In this document: piece by piece, positions 51,236 to 60,660 of the stretch
Numbering within the stretch: the first letter of the stretch is position 1
Layout of the letters: the number at the start of each line of letters is the position of its first letter
Assembly: GCA_913060875.1 (NCBI GenBank)
Contig: CAJXSL010000014.1
Location: 89,752-153,751 of the forward strand
Length of the DNA: 64,000 nt
Direction of reading: 5' to 3'
From: an uncultured Desulfobacteraceae bacterium
GTDB lineage: Bacteria > Desulfobacterota > Desulfobacteria > Desulfobacterales > UBA5852
Position numbers and translations under genes: made by a program
The notes under the pieces: model-generated
Seen by the model: the letters and a program-made list of their open reading frames with translations, nothing else
Databases searched by the model: none
What the model was told of the DNA's origin: nothing

Positions 51236-51304
51236 CAGTGACATACCCTTTAGCCGTGATCCCCCACCCTTGTCAAGTCGAAATTCACACGCCGGGGATA
51301 GGGT

Positions 51305-52933
51305 TCAAAACCCTAGTGGGAAAAGTTTTAACGGGTTGGTGACATCTTCGTCGCTTGAAAAGAGGCCATTTTCGGGTGGGGCGTCCGGCCCTTTTGACAA
51401 TGCCGCCGTCAGCGCCCTGACCACCTTCGGATCGAATCGCGAACCGGCACCACCCTGCAGCCGTGCCAGGGCGTCGGCCGGCCGGTGGCGGGGCATGTGC
51501 GGCCGGCCGGCAAGCATGGTCTCCAGCGCATCGCAGGCCGCCAGGATGCGGGCCCCCATGGGGATGGCATCTTCCCGCAATCCGTCGGGATACCCGGATC
51601 CGTCGTAGCGCTCGTGGTGGTGCCGGATCATCGGAATCAGGTCGCCCAGAAAAACCAGGGGCTCCAGGATGCGGGCACCGATCACCGGATGAAGACGGAC
51701 CTCGCCCATTTCCTTGGCGCTGAGCCGTCCCAGCCGGGCCAGGATTTTGTCGGTCATGCCGATTTTGCCGATGTCGTGCAACAGGCCGGCATGATAGAGT
51801 TGTTCCGCGGCCCGCGTCGACAGTCCCATTTCCAGAGCGGTCAGGCGGGCGTAGGCCCCCACGTTGAGGGAGTGGCCGTGGGTGACCGGATCCTTGGCTT
51901 CCAGCGCCGTTACCAGCCCCTCCACGGTCCGGCGGAAGGTGTCCAGCATGTTCTCGTCGTAGCGGCGGGAGCGGTGCAGGGAAATGGCGCCCTGCTCCCC
52001 CAGCACCTTGAGAAGATCCATATCCTGACGAGTCAGGCGATAAGGAGCACTGAAATAAACCGCCAGGATGCCCCGGATGCGGTCGTCGATGCCGAAGACC
52101 AGGCCCGCCACCGTCCGCACATGCTGTTTGCCCAGGCCTTGCAGATCCCGGATGCGGTCATCGGCAGCGACATCTTCGATCAGAATGACACCGCCGGGGG
52201 TCGAGTCGAAGATGCGGAGCAGCGCCGCACAGTCCACCCCTGCCAGACTGCGATAACTGAACCCGTGGGAAATTTTCGCCTCGATCCGCATGGCGTCCAT
52301 ATCGACGATCCAGTAGATGCATCCGGCCGCCGCCAGAAGTTCCGTGATCTGGCGCACGATTCCCTGCAGAATGGCGGCCGTATCGTTGCCGCGATGGACG
52401 GCCTGGCTGACGTTTTGGAAGGCCTTCAGATAACGGTCCGGGACCAGATGGTTGCGAATGGCCTGGGCCCCCTGCTCCCCCATGGCCGTTAAAAAGGCTA
52501 AATCTTCCGCGGAGGGGGTGATCCTGCCGTTGAAATGCAGCCGCAGCACCATGTGGCAGTCGGGCACAACCGCAAAGGGCAGTTCGATAATCGCGGCAAT
52601 GCCTTCCTGCACCGCCGCTTCGGGGTACTGAACCCGTACATCGGTTTCAATGTCCTGAATGACGAGCGGACCTTCAGCGTATATCTTTCGCAGGGACTGC
52701 TGGACGGTCACCTTGCCTTTGGCCAGGTAGCGGGCACTCAACCCGGCCGCCGCCCGCAGCCGCAATTCGTCTTCGGGCAGCTGCAACACCCGCAGGGTGC
52801 CGCCCTTGGCATGGCATATATCCGTCGCGGCGGCGACGATCCGTTGCAGGAAATCTTCCAGATCCGCTGTGTGTCGGGCGGCCCGGGCAATTTCTGCCAA
52901 TATTTGAAAAGGGTGACGGGTGTGATCGATCAT
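51305..52933 (-). CDS. GAF domain-containing HD-GYP phosphohydrolase
   Basis: Two GAF-like regions; HDIGKIGMTDKIL, HPVIGARILEPL, HHERYDGSGYPDGL; likely start 52933. Confidence 0.92.
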   Translation of the reverse strand: MIDHTRHPFQILAEIARAARHTADLEDFLQRIVAAATDICHAKGGTLRVLQLPEDELRLRAAAGLSARYLAKGKVTVQQSLRKIYAEGPLVIQDIETDVRVQYPEAAVQEGIAAIIELPFAVVPDCHMVLRLHFNGRITPSAEDLAFLTAMGEQGAQAIRNHLVPDRYLKAFQNVSQAVHRGNDTAAILQGIVRQITELLAAAGCIYWIVDMDAMRIEAKISHGFSYRSLAGVDCAALLRIFDSTPGGVILIEDVAADDRIRDLQGLGKQHVRTVAGLVFGIDDRIRGILAVYFSAPYRLTRQDMDLLKVLGEQGAISLHRSRRYDENMLDTFRRTVEGLVTALEAKDPVTHGHSLNVGAYARLTALEMGLSTRAAEQLYHAGLLHDIGKIGMTDKILARLGRLSAKEMGEVRLHPVIGARILEPLVFLGDLIPMIRHHHERYDGSGYPDGLREDAIPMGARILAACDALETMLAGRPHMPRHRPADALARLQGGAGSRFDPKVVRALTAALSKGPDAPPENGLFSSDEDVTNPLKLFPLGF

Positions 52934-52971
52934 GCAGGCGCGATCCCTTCCGGAAATCCGGCCGGTGGGTA

Positions 52972-53523
52972 TCAGGTCCAGAGATAGAGAAAGCAGCCGA
53001 TATAGAAAACAGTGGCCACGGCGCACAACATCATCTTCGGCCGGGAAAGACTTGCCGCGGCCTGGACGGCAACATATCCCACGGCCAGGGCATAGGCCAC
53101 CATCGCCAGGGCGATGATCTGGATGACGGTGTCGCTCGCTCCCACCTGGATCATCGCCACCAAGGGCGCCAGCGGCCAGAGGGCCGCCGCCGCGATGCCG
53201 AGATTGAGGTAAGGCGGCATGAAATGCGGACACCCGCCCAGGGCGCGGCAGAACACCCAGATAAACAGGGCGGTGGCCCCCTGCAGCAGAAAAGCCACCG
53301 AAACCCCCACCATGACGACGAGCACACCGTTGATATGACCGTCGGCAACGCCGCTGCGGGCCAGCACCTCGCTGCTGAAATGCAGTGAGGCGAACCCGTA
53401 GATCAGGCCCAATACCGCGACGTTGATGACGCTGTAGCGCAGGGAGCGGCCGCGTTCCATCATCTCGGTATAAATCCGGCCGTCCAGGCGCATCACGCGA
53501 TTGAGGTCATTGACATAGGCCAT
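52972..53523 (-). CDS. Yip1-family-like membrane protein
   Basis: 5-TM pattern; MAYVNDLNRVMRLDGRIYTEMMERGRSLRYSVINV. Confidence 0.65.
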   Translation of the reverse strand: MAYVNDLNRVMRLDGRIYTEMMERGRSLRYSVINVAVLGLIYGFASLHFSSEVLARSGVADGHINGVLVVMVGVSVAFLLQGATALFIWVFCRALGGCPHFMPPYLNLGIAAAALWPLAPLVAMIQVGASDTVIQIIALAMVAYALAVGYVAVQAAASLSRPKMMLCAVATVFYIGCFLYLWT

Positions 53524-53654
53524 CCGCCGTCCTTTCTTGGTCCCGCACCGTCTATATAAGGAAGGGGAGGTGGCCGCCTCCCCTTCCCGGCGCGGAACGC
53601 TGGGTATGGATCAATAGGTTGCCGGCGGGTGTTGGCCGCGCCGGCTTATCGTTC

Positions 53655-55292
53655 TCAAGCCCAAGGCTGCATGCCCCAGACCATGATGGCCAGGCAGGCC
53701 GCCGCGGTCACCAGGGGCCAGGTAATGCCATTGTAGCGGGCTTCCTCGTAGTGTTCACCCCAGCCGTGAATGCGGTCGATGACCTTTTTGTCTTCCAGCG
53801 TGGGCGCAAAGGCCGCCAGCGCCGAAATCCGGTTGAACACGATGGACAGAAGGATGAACATGGCAAAACTCAACGGCACGGTCACCATGCCGCCGGACAT
53901 CCCCAATGCCGCCACCAGCCCCTTGCCCACACAGATGCTGGGCAGCACGTGGGGGGAGATGACGATAAACAGAATGCCGCATACAATCGAGGAAACCATC
54001 AGGGCCAGTTTGTTGGCTTCTTTCCACCAGACCCCCAGCAGAATGGCCGGCGTGGCCGTGGTGGCCAAAAGTCCGAAGGCCCACAGAATGCTCGTGACCA
54101 GGAACTTGGGCGGTTTGAAAGCCAGCAGGATAGCCACGACGCCGCCCATGGCAAGGGCCACGTAACCCCATTTGATTTTCTTCTGGGATTCCATTTCCGG
54201 AGCGATGATACCCAGCAGATCGTTGCCGATCAACCCGGCAATGGCCATCAGGTTGCCGCCGATGGTGGACAGACCGGCCGCCAGGGCCCCGCCCATGACA
54301 AAGGCCGCCACCAGGGCCGGATTGTAGAAGACATTCAAAATCAGCACCGTCTGGTCGGGCTTCACGATTTCGCGCCCGGTGGCCGCCGTAAAGAAATTAC
54401 CGGCGAATCCGGCCGTGTAGGTGCCGGCAAAGAGCAGCCCCAGAAAAATAACGAACCATACCACGGCCCAGCGAGCGTTCTTCACACTCGAAGAGGTGAA
54501 CACGCGCATGGCCAGGTGGGGCAGGGCCACCGGCCCGAGGGTAAAGGCCGGTATCAGGGCGAAATACCAGCGGTAGTCGTATTTCATGTCGAAAAAGGTC
54601 GGAATCTTCTCCAGCATGCTGGGCACCATGTCGCCGTAGGCCAGGGGGGGGAACCACCAGCCCGAGGAACCCATGGCTTTCATGATGGCCCCCATGGGCA
54701 CCACCATGGCAATGGTCATGACCACCATCTGGAAAGCCGCGTTGTAGGAAGCGCCGTACATGCCGCCCATGGTGATAAATCCTACCGTGGCGAGGCCCGC
54801 CACGATCAGGGCGGTGTTGTAGGGCACGCCGAAAAGCAATTCGAAGGCCCGCCCCAGCCCGATCATCTGGCCCAGGGCATACATGATCATGATCAGGGTC
54901 ATCCAGCAGACGATGACGACGGTCGACGGCTTGCCGTAGCGGGCCTTGATAAAGGTGGCCGGCGTAAAGGCTTTCATCCGCCGCAGACTGGTACCATACA
55001 GCAGGGTCAGCAGCGGAATGGAAATGGCCCATTGGATCCACAGATAGACAAAGGGCACCTGAAGTTTCTGAATCAGGGCGATCACCCCCAGGAAGGTGGC
55101 CAGGCTGGCCCAGGTGGCCGCCATGCCCAAGCCGTTGGTGACCGGCCCGATGGAAAACCCGGCAGCATAAAAATCCGCGTCGCTGGCGGTTTTACGGCTG
55201 GCCCACCAGCCGACGTAATAAAAGATGGCAAACAGGGCGATCACGACCCCGATTCCCAGCCAGATGTTGCTCAGTGCGTATTCAGCAGGCAT
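53655..55292 (-). CDS. Sodium:solute symporter family (SSS) protein
   Basis: ~13 TM; WWASRKTASDADFYAAGFSIGPVTNGLGMAATWASLATFLGV. Confidence 0.92.
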   Translation of the reverse strand: MPAEYALSNIWLGIGVVIALFAIFYYVGWWASRKTASDADFYAAGFSIGPVTNGLGMAATWASLATFLGVIALIQKLQVPFVYLWIQWAISIPLLTLLYGTSLRRMKAFTPATFIKARYGKPSTVVIVCWMTLIMIMYALGQMIGLGRAFELLFGVPYNTALIVAGLATVGFITMGGMYGASYNAAFQMVVMTIAMVVPMGAIMKAMGSSGWWFPPLAYGDMVPSMLEKIPTFFDMKYDYRWYFALIPAFTLGPVALPHLAMRVFTSSSVKNARWAVVWFVIFLGLLFAGTYTAGFAGNFFTAATGREIVKPDQTVLILNVFYNPALVAAFVMGGALAAGLSTIGGNLMAIAGLIGNDLLGIIAPEMESQKKIKWGYVALAMGGVVAILLAFKPPKFLVTSILWAFGLLATTATPAILLGVWWKEANKLALMVSSIVCGILFIVISPHVLPSICVGKGLVAALGMSGGMVTVPLSFAMFILLSIVFNRISALAAFAPTLEDKKVIDRIHGWGEHYEEARYNGITWPLVTAAACLAIMVWGMQPWA

Positions 55293-55306
55293 ATGCGTTT
55301 CCCTCC

Positions 55307-55588
55307 TCAGTCGGTTACGACCACTTTTTTATTGGATTCTTCCTCAGCGAAGGCCTCCATCTCGTCGTCGAATTTGTTGCAGACCAGCGTCATGACCAGG
55401 CAGACCACGGCCATACCGAACCAGCCCAGCAGGATGGGAAGGATATATTGGGTGGGAAACCCCCAGAAGGTGCCTTGCTGCAAACTGGGAAAAAGCACGA
55501 AAAACGATGCCGAATGGCCCATGAGCATGAGCAGGGCCGAAAAAATGATTGTCAGCCAAATCTCTTTTTTGTATAATTTTTCTTTCAT
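55307..55588 (-). CDS. Small two-TM companion protein of the SSS symporter
   Basis: 93 aa, two hydrophobic helices, directly upstream of the symporter. Confidence 0.75.
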   Translation of the reverse strand: MKEKLYKKEIWLTIIFSALLMLMGHSASFFVLFPSLQQGTFWGFPTQYILPILLGWFGMAVVCLVMTLVCNKFDDEMEAFAEEESNKKVVVTD

Positions 55589-55688
55589 CCTCTCGAACTC
55601 CTTTGCCGTTTGAGGGGTTACCTACGGCAGACACCGGTCGCGGCCAAACTTCCGGTGTCTGCCGTTCCTTTTTCAGGGGGGGATAGGC

Positions 55689-57350
55689 CTAACCCTTGCC
55701 CCATTCATGGTCCCGCAGCTCGATCCGGCGGATCTTGCCGCTGACCGTTTTGGGCAGAGCTTCCACAAAGTCGATCTTGCGGGGATACTTGTAGGGGGCG
55801 GTGACCTTCTTGACGTGGTCCTGGAGTTCCTTGACCAGGTTGTCGTCACCCGTATAACCCGGCGCCAGGATGACAAAGGCCTTGACCACTTCCCCGCGGG
55901 TCTCGTCCGGGCTGGAAACCACGGCCGATTCGGCCACGGCCGGGTGCTCGATCAGGGCACTTTCCACCTCGAAAGGACCGATACGATAACCGGACGTCAA
56001 GATGACATCGTCGGCCCGGCCCACGAACCAGAAGTAGCCCTCCTCATCCACGTAGGCCCGATCACCGGTCAGGTACCAGCCGTTGCGGTAAACCGAGGCC
56101 GTGCGATCCGGTTCTTTCCAGTACTCCTTGAAAAGGCCCACCGGACGCTCCGGCTCGACCCGCACCGCAATATCGCCTTCCGTATTGGGCGGCAGGGTGT
56201 TGCCCTCATCGTCGATCACCTGCAGATCAATGCCGGGGGTGGGTTTGCCCATGGAGCCGAACTTGGGCTCGATGCAGGGGAAGCTGCCGCACAAGCACAC
56301 AGTCTCGGTCTGGCCATAGCCGTCGCGGATCGTGCAGCCCGTGGCGTTTTTCCAGACATCGATGATCTCCGGATTCAAGGGCTCGCCCGCTCCGACGCAG
56401 TGACGCAGATGGGGGAATTTGTACTGGCTCAGGTCCTGCAACACCAGCATGCGGTAGATGGTGGGCGCGCCGCACATGGTGGTCACAGGATACTGGCTCA
56501 ACAGTTCCAACGTTTTCTGGGGGTCGAAACGGTCGGTGTGGTGGATAAACTGGGCCGCCCCCATGTTCCAGGGACCGAAGTAGCTGCTCCAGGCCGCCTT
56601 GGCCCACCCGGTGTCGCTCACGTTCCAGTGCATGTCGTCTTCCCGCAGGTCCAGCCAGTATTTCCCGGTCACCTGGTGGCCGATGGGGTAGGAGGCATGG
56701 GTGTGCAGCGCCATTTTGGGAAACCCGGTGGTGCCGGAAGTGAAATAGACGATGCAGTTGTCGTCGCTGCGGGTCTTGGCCGTCTCGAATTCCGCCGAGG
56801 CCTTGTCCACGGCATCGGTGTAGTAAAGCCAGCCGTCGCGAGGTTCGGTAATCACGATGCGACTCTTGATGGTGGGGCAATCATCCGCCACGTCATCAAA
56901 CCGGGCGGCAATTTCAGGATTGGTGATGATGCAGGCCGCTTCGGCCTTGTTGGCGCGAAATTGGATATCCTTGGCGGTCAACTGGGTGGTTCCGGGTGCC
57001 ACCATGGCCCCCATACGAATGCAGGCCGTAAAGATCTCCCACCATTCGATGTTGCGGGGCAGGATCACCAGAACGACATCATCCTTTTGGACACCCTGGT
57101 CGGCCAGCACATTGGCCAGTCGTTTGGAGGCCAGGCTCAGGTCCCGAAAGGTTTTACGCATCTCGTTGCCATCGTCATCGACCCAGAGCATGGCCAGTTT
57201 CTCCGGATCTTCAGCCCACTTGTCGATGACGGCGCCGGCAAAGTTGTAATATTCCGGCACCTCCCACTTAAACGCAGCGTATTCCTTGCCGTAGTCGGTC
57301 ATGTTCATTGTGCTTGCTGTGCTCATTCCTTTTACATGCCTCCCTTTCAT
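55689..57350 (-). CDS. Acyl-CoA synthetase (AMP-binding; medium-chain/AcsM-like)
   Basis: YFTSGTTGFPKMALHTHASYPIGHQVTGKYWLDL; GRADDVILTSGYRIGPFEVESALIEH. Confidence 0.93.
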   Translation of the reverse strand: MKGRHVKGMSTASTMNMTDYGKEYAAFKWEVPEYYNFAGAVIDKWAEDPEKLAMLWVDDDGNEMRKTFRDLSLASKRLANVLADQGVQKDDVVLVILPRNIEWWEIFTACIRMGAMVAPGTTQLTAKDIQFRANKAEAACIITNPEIAARFDDVADDCPTIKSRIVITEPRDGWLYYTDAVDKASAEFETAKTRSDDNCIVYFTSGTTGFPKMALHTHASYPIGHQVTGKYWLDLREDDMHWNVSDTGWAKAAWSSYFGPWNMGAAQFIHHTDRFDPQKTLELLSQYPVTTMCGAPTIYRMLVLQDLSQYKFPHLRHCVGAGEPLNPEIIDVWKNATGCTIRDGYGQTETVCLCGSFPCIEPKFGSMGKPTPGIDLQVIDDEGNTLPPNTEGDIAVRVEPERPVGLFKEYWKEPDRTASVYRNGWYLTGDRAYVDEEGYFWFVGRADDVILTSGYRIGPFEVESALIEHPAVAESAVVSSPDETRGEVVKAFVILAPGYTGDDNLVKELQDHVKKVTAPYKYPRKIDFVEALPKTVSGKIRRIELRDHEWGKG

Positions 57351-57557
57351 GGATAAGGTCGGTGCTTGGCGGCGAGCCCATCAGCCGGCAGAACCACCGA
57401 CCTGGTAAAATTAATCAACCCAATTTAATGAATGTCATTTAGTTTTAAAAACGCTCTCTGGCAATCGGCCGTCGACCGATTTTTCTGTCGGATATCAAAC
57501 TGACAACTTGATAGGAATTGGGATTAGAAGGGGTAGGTTCTGAACCTACAAGGCGTT

Positions 57558-58226
57558 TCAGGGAGCGTCCAGCTGGCCGGTACGGGCCCAGTGAACGGCG
57601 TGGCGCAGGAGTTCGTTGGCGTTTTTGAGGTGCAGCTTGACTTTGATCCGCTCCCGGTGGGTGCCGATGGTCTTGACACTCAGGTTGAGCTTGTCCGCTA
57701 TTTCCCGGGTGCTCAGTCCCTGACCGATCATACTGAAAACTTCCAGTTCCCGGTCGGTCAAACGTTCCATGGAAATCTGTTCCCGGCCCTGGCGCGGCAG
57801 AGAAAGGTTGGCCAGGATGTGCTCCTTCATGGGTTCGTTGAGGTAAATCTTGCCGGCCAGCACCTGGCGGGCGGCGGTCACGACCAACTCCATGGCCTCC
57901 TGCTTCATGATATAACCGCGTGCACCGGCATGCAGGGCCCGCTCGGCATAGAGGAATTCATCGTGCAGGGACAGGATCAGCACCGGCATCGCCTTGTAAT
58001 GACGTTTGATGCGTTTGGTCAGTTCGATGCCGTCCCCGTCTTCGAGGGTAATATCGGCAATCACCAGGTCCGGTTGCAGGCGGGTGATTTCCTGCCAGGC
58101 CCGGCCGGCATCCTGGGCCTCGCCGCATACGACCATGTCGGGCTCCTGGTTGATGAGTTCACGCAGTCCCAGACGAAAAATGGGATGGTCCTCCACCACC
58201 AGAATCTGTTTTTTGGCATTCGTCAT
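57558..58226 (-). CDS. NarL/LuxR-type response regulator
   Basis: Receiver domain (VVEDHPIFRLGLRELI, VIADITLEDGDG) and LuxR HTH LTDRELEVFSMIGQGLSTREIADKLNLSVKTIGTHRERIKVKL. Confidence 0.95.
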   Translation of the reverse strand: MTNAKKQILVVEDHPIFRLGLRELINQEPDMVVCGEAQDAGRAWQEITRLQPDLVIADITLEDGDGIELTKRIKRHYKAMPVLILSLHDEFLYAERALHAGARGYIMKQEAMELVVTAARQVLAGKIYLNEPMKEHILANLSLPRQGREQISMERLTDRELEVFSMIGQGLSTREIADKLNLSVKTIGTHRERIKVKLHLKNANELLRHAVHWARTGQLDAP

Positions 58227-58249
58227 ACCGGCTCCCGCCTATTTATAAA

Positions 58250-58395
58250 TAGTGCCCATCCATAAATGGCATCTTTCGGCCCCTGGCGGCGTTCTCGCTC
58301 GTTTTCAATCCTCGAAATAGCGGACTATTCCTCCGGTTTAAAACGCGCTCGGGCCTTGCCAGGAACCAAAACCTACCATTTATGGACGGAAACTA
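58250..58395 (-). repeat. Modular bulged-palindrome repeat (R5)
   Basis: Inverted copy of R6; CCTGGC-AA-GGC...GCC-GCCAGG core; central AATAG-TCCG-CTATT; TCCATAAATGG at both ends. Confidence 0.88.
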
Positions 58396-58407
58396 GATAA
58401 CGACCCG

Positions 58408-60621
58408 CTAAGATTTGGCCACCGACGCATCCAGAACGACTTGCACCAGGGTTCCCTCGCCCCGGCCGGATCGAACGTCCAGCGTAGCATTGATCATTTT
58501 GGCACGAAACCCCATGATGCGTAAACCCATACCGTCGCTTTTCTGGTCCTGCGCCATGCCGCAGCCGTCGTCATCGATGGACAACAGGATGCGCCCGTTG
58601 GCCTCCAGCAGCTGGATCACGATATTGCGGGCCTTGCCGTGGCGGATGGCATTGTTGACTGCTTCCTGGACGATGTAGAAAAGGTGGGTGGCGGTTTTGT
58701 TGTCATGAATGATCACGTCCGAACCCGCGCTGAAGCGGCAATGGACGCCAAAATAGGATTCGGTCTTTATCGCCAGGTCCTGGAGGGAAAACTCCAGCCC
58801 GTGGTCCACCAGATAGACCGGGCACAGGCCCCGGGCCATCCCGCGGGTCTTGACGATGGCATCCTTGATCAAATCGGTGATCTGCTCGCACAGTGTCGCC
58901 GCGGCCACGGCTTCCGGGCATTCCTGACGCAGGCGCCCATGCAGGACCTTGGCCAATCCTTCGATCCCGATCAGGTGGGGACATAGATCGTCATGCAGGT
59001 CCTGGCCGATTTTCTGGCGTTCCTGGTCGCCGATATCCATCAGCTGCTTCTGCAGCCGCTTGAGTTCCGACACATCCCGGTGAATGATGACGCTGCCGGC
59101 CAGTTTCCCGCCCAGGTCCCGATAGACCGCCCCCCGCACACTGACGTCCACCAGTTGACCATCCTTGGTCAACCGGCGGGTCTCGACACTGGGCAGGGTT
59201 TTCCCGGCGGCAATCTTGGCCAGCCCCTTGCGGGTTTCCTTCCAGGTGTCCGGAGGCACGAAATGATCCATCTTCCGGCCCAGGCATTCGGACTGGTCCC
59301 AGCCGAAAACACGGGTGAAGGCAGGGTTCAGATAGGTCACCAGGCCGTCCATGTCGTAGACCACGATCGGATCCGGTGCCGCCTCCATCACCGAACGGTA
59401 GCGTCCCTCGCTGATGCGCAGGGCATCCTCGGCCTGGCGGCGTTCGGCAATCTCCGCTTCCAGGTTGCGGTTGTAGTCTTCAAGCCGTTCCATGAAGTAG
59501 TTGAAATAATCAGCCAGGTGGCCGACTTCGTCACGGGAGGGTTTCACGACCCGGACCGAAAAATCGCCCGCCGCCCCTTTTTTAAACCGATCCAGCAGAT
59601 CCCGCAGCGGATTGGTAATGGACATGGCCATCAGGAACGACATGGGCAGAAGGAGAAGCAGCGACGCCAGGGCGGAAAACAGAAGAACCTTGTTCAATGT
59701 ATTCAGGGGCCGGTAAAATTCATCCACATAGCTGGAACTGGCCACGATCCAGTCATATTCGGGAATGGCGTTGAAAAGCACCAGCTTCCGGCGCGGCCGG
59801 TGCTCCCCGGGGTTCTTCCAGTCGTAGATGATCTTGCCGTTCTTCTCCGCCAGCATACGGCGCAGGGGTTCCCGGGGAAAATCGTCTTCGGTAAAGATGT
59901 TGATGCCCGACAGTTTGGGGTGGATGATGATATTCCCCCGGCCGTCGGTCACGAAAGAATAGCCGGTCTGGCCGAACTGCAGCGCCAGGACGCTGTCACG
60001 GAAATCATCCACATTGACCAGGGTGTGGAATTCATCCCGATAGGATGAGACGTCGATGATCCAGTCCCAGGGCTCGAAATAGGTCATATAGAGGGCCTTG
60101 GGCCGCGGTTTTGCGTCACCGGGGTTCTGCCACTCGTATTCCAGGTAGCCCTCCTTGTAGGCCACCATGTCCTGCACGAAGGCATAACCGGAAATATCGA
60201 CACCGACCCAGGAGGGTTGGGGATGAATCACCATCACGCCCTGGCTGTTGACACAGGCGATATAGCCGGTGGTGCCGATTTTCTGGCTCAGCAGGAGGGC
60301 GGCGGCCATCTCTTTGGCCTGGTCTTCGGTCATGTCCCCCGCACGGTAACGGTCATAGAAATACTGCACCATGGCCCGGTTGTTTTCGGCCGCGGCCCGC
60401 AGATGGTTCTTGATGGATACGGAAACCGATGTCCGCACCATGTTCAGAAGCGCCGCCGTGGAGTTTTTCAACTCGCTTTCGATGTTGGTTTCGACGGTCT
60501 TCCGCAGGATGGAAAAGGCCACCACCCCGCTCAGGACAATCACCAGTACAAACACACTGGAATAGCTGTAGAGCAGCTTGTGGCGGATGGGCAAATTCTT
60601 GAAAGCGGGCAACAGACGCAT
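58408..60621 (-). CDS. Sensor histidine kinase with tandem Cache-like domains, HAMP, PAS and HisKA_3-type kinase domain
   Basis: Two related segments ending WNP/KNPGEHRPRRKLVLFNAIPEYDWIVASSSYVDEF; HAMP; PAS; IGQDLHDDLCPHLIGIEGLAKVL. Confidence 0.93.
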   Translation of the reverse strand: MRLLPAFKNLPIRHKLLYSYSSVFVLVIVLSGVVAFSILRKTVETNIESELKNSTAALLNMVRTSVSVSIKNHLRAAAENNRAMVQYFYDRYRAGDMTEDQAKEMAAALLLSQKIGTTGYIACVNSQGVMVIHPQPSWVGVDISGYAFVQDMVAYKEGYLEYEWQNPGDAKPRPKALYMTYFEPWDWIIDVSSYRDEFHTLVNVDDFRDSVLALQFGQTGYSFVTDGRGNIIIHPKLSGINIFTEDDFPREPLRRMLAEKNGKIIYDWKNPGEHRPRRKLVLFNAIPEYDWIVASSSYVDEFYRPLNTLNKVLLFSALASLLLLLPMSFLMAMSITNPLRDLLDRFKKGAAGDFSVRVVKPSRDEVGHLADYFNYFMERLEDYNRNLEAEIAERRQAEDALRISEGRYRSVMEAAPDPIVVYDMDGLVTYLNPAFTRVFGWDQSECLGRKMDHFVPPDTWKETRKGLAKIAAGKTLPSVETRRLTKDGQLVDVSVRGAVYRDLGGKLAGSVIIHRDVSELKRLQKQLMDIGDQERQKIGQDLHDDLCPHLIGIEGLAKVLHGRLRQECPEAVAAATLCEQITDLIKDAIVKTRGMARGLCPVYLVDHGLEFSLQDLAIKTESYFGVHCRFSAGSDVIIHDNKTATHLFYIVQEAVNNAIRHGKARNIVIQLLEANGRILLSIDDDGCGMAQDQKSDGMGLRIMGFRAKMINATLDVRSGRGEGTLVQVVLDASVAKS

Positions 60622-60660
60622 AACATCATCTCTTCGGGTTGGGACCGCCGTGGTCGGTGA

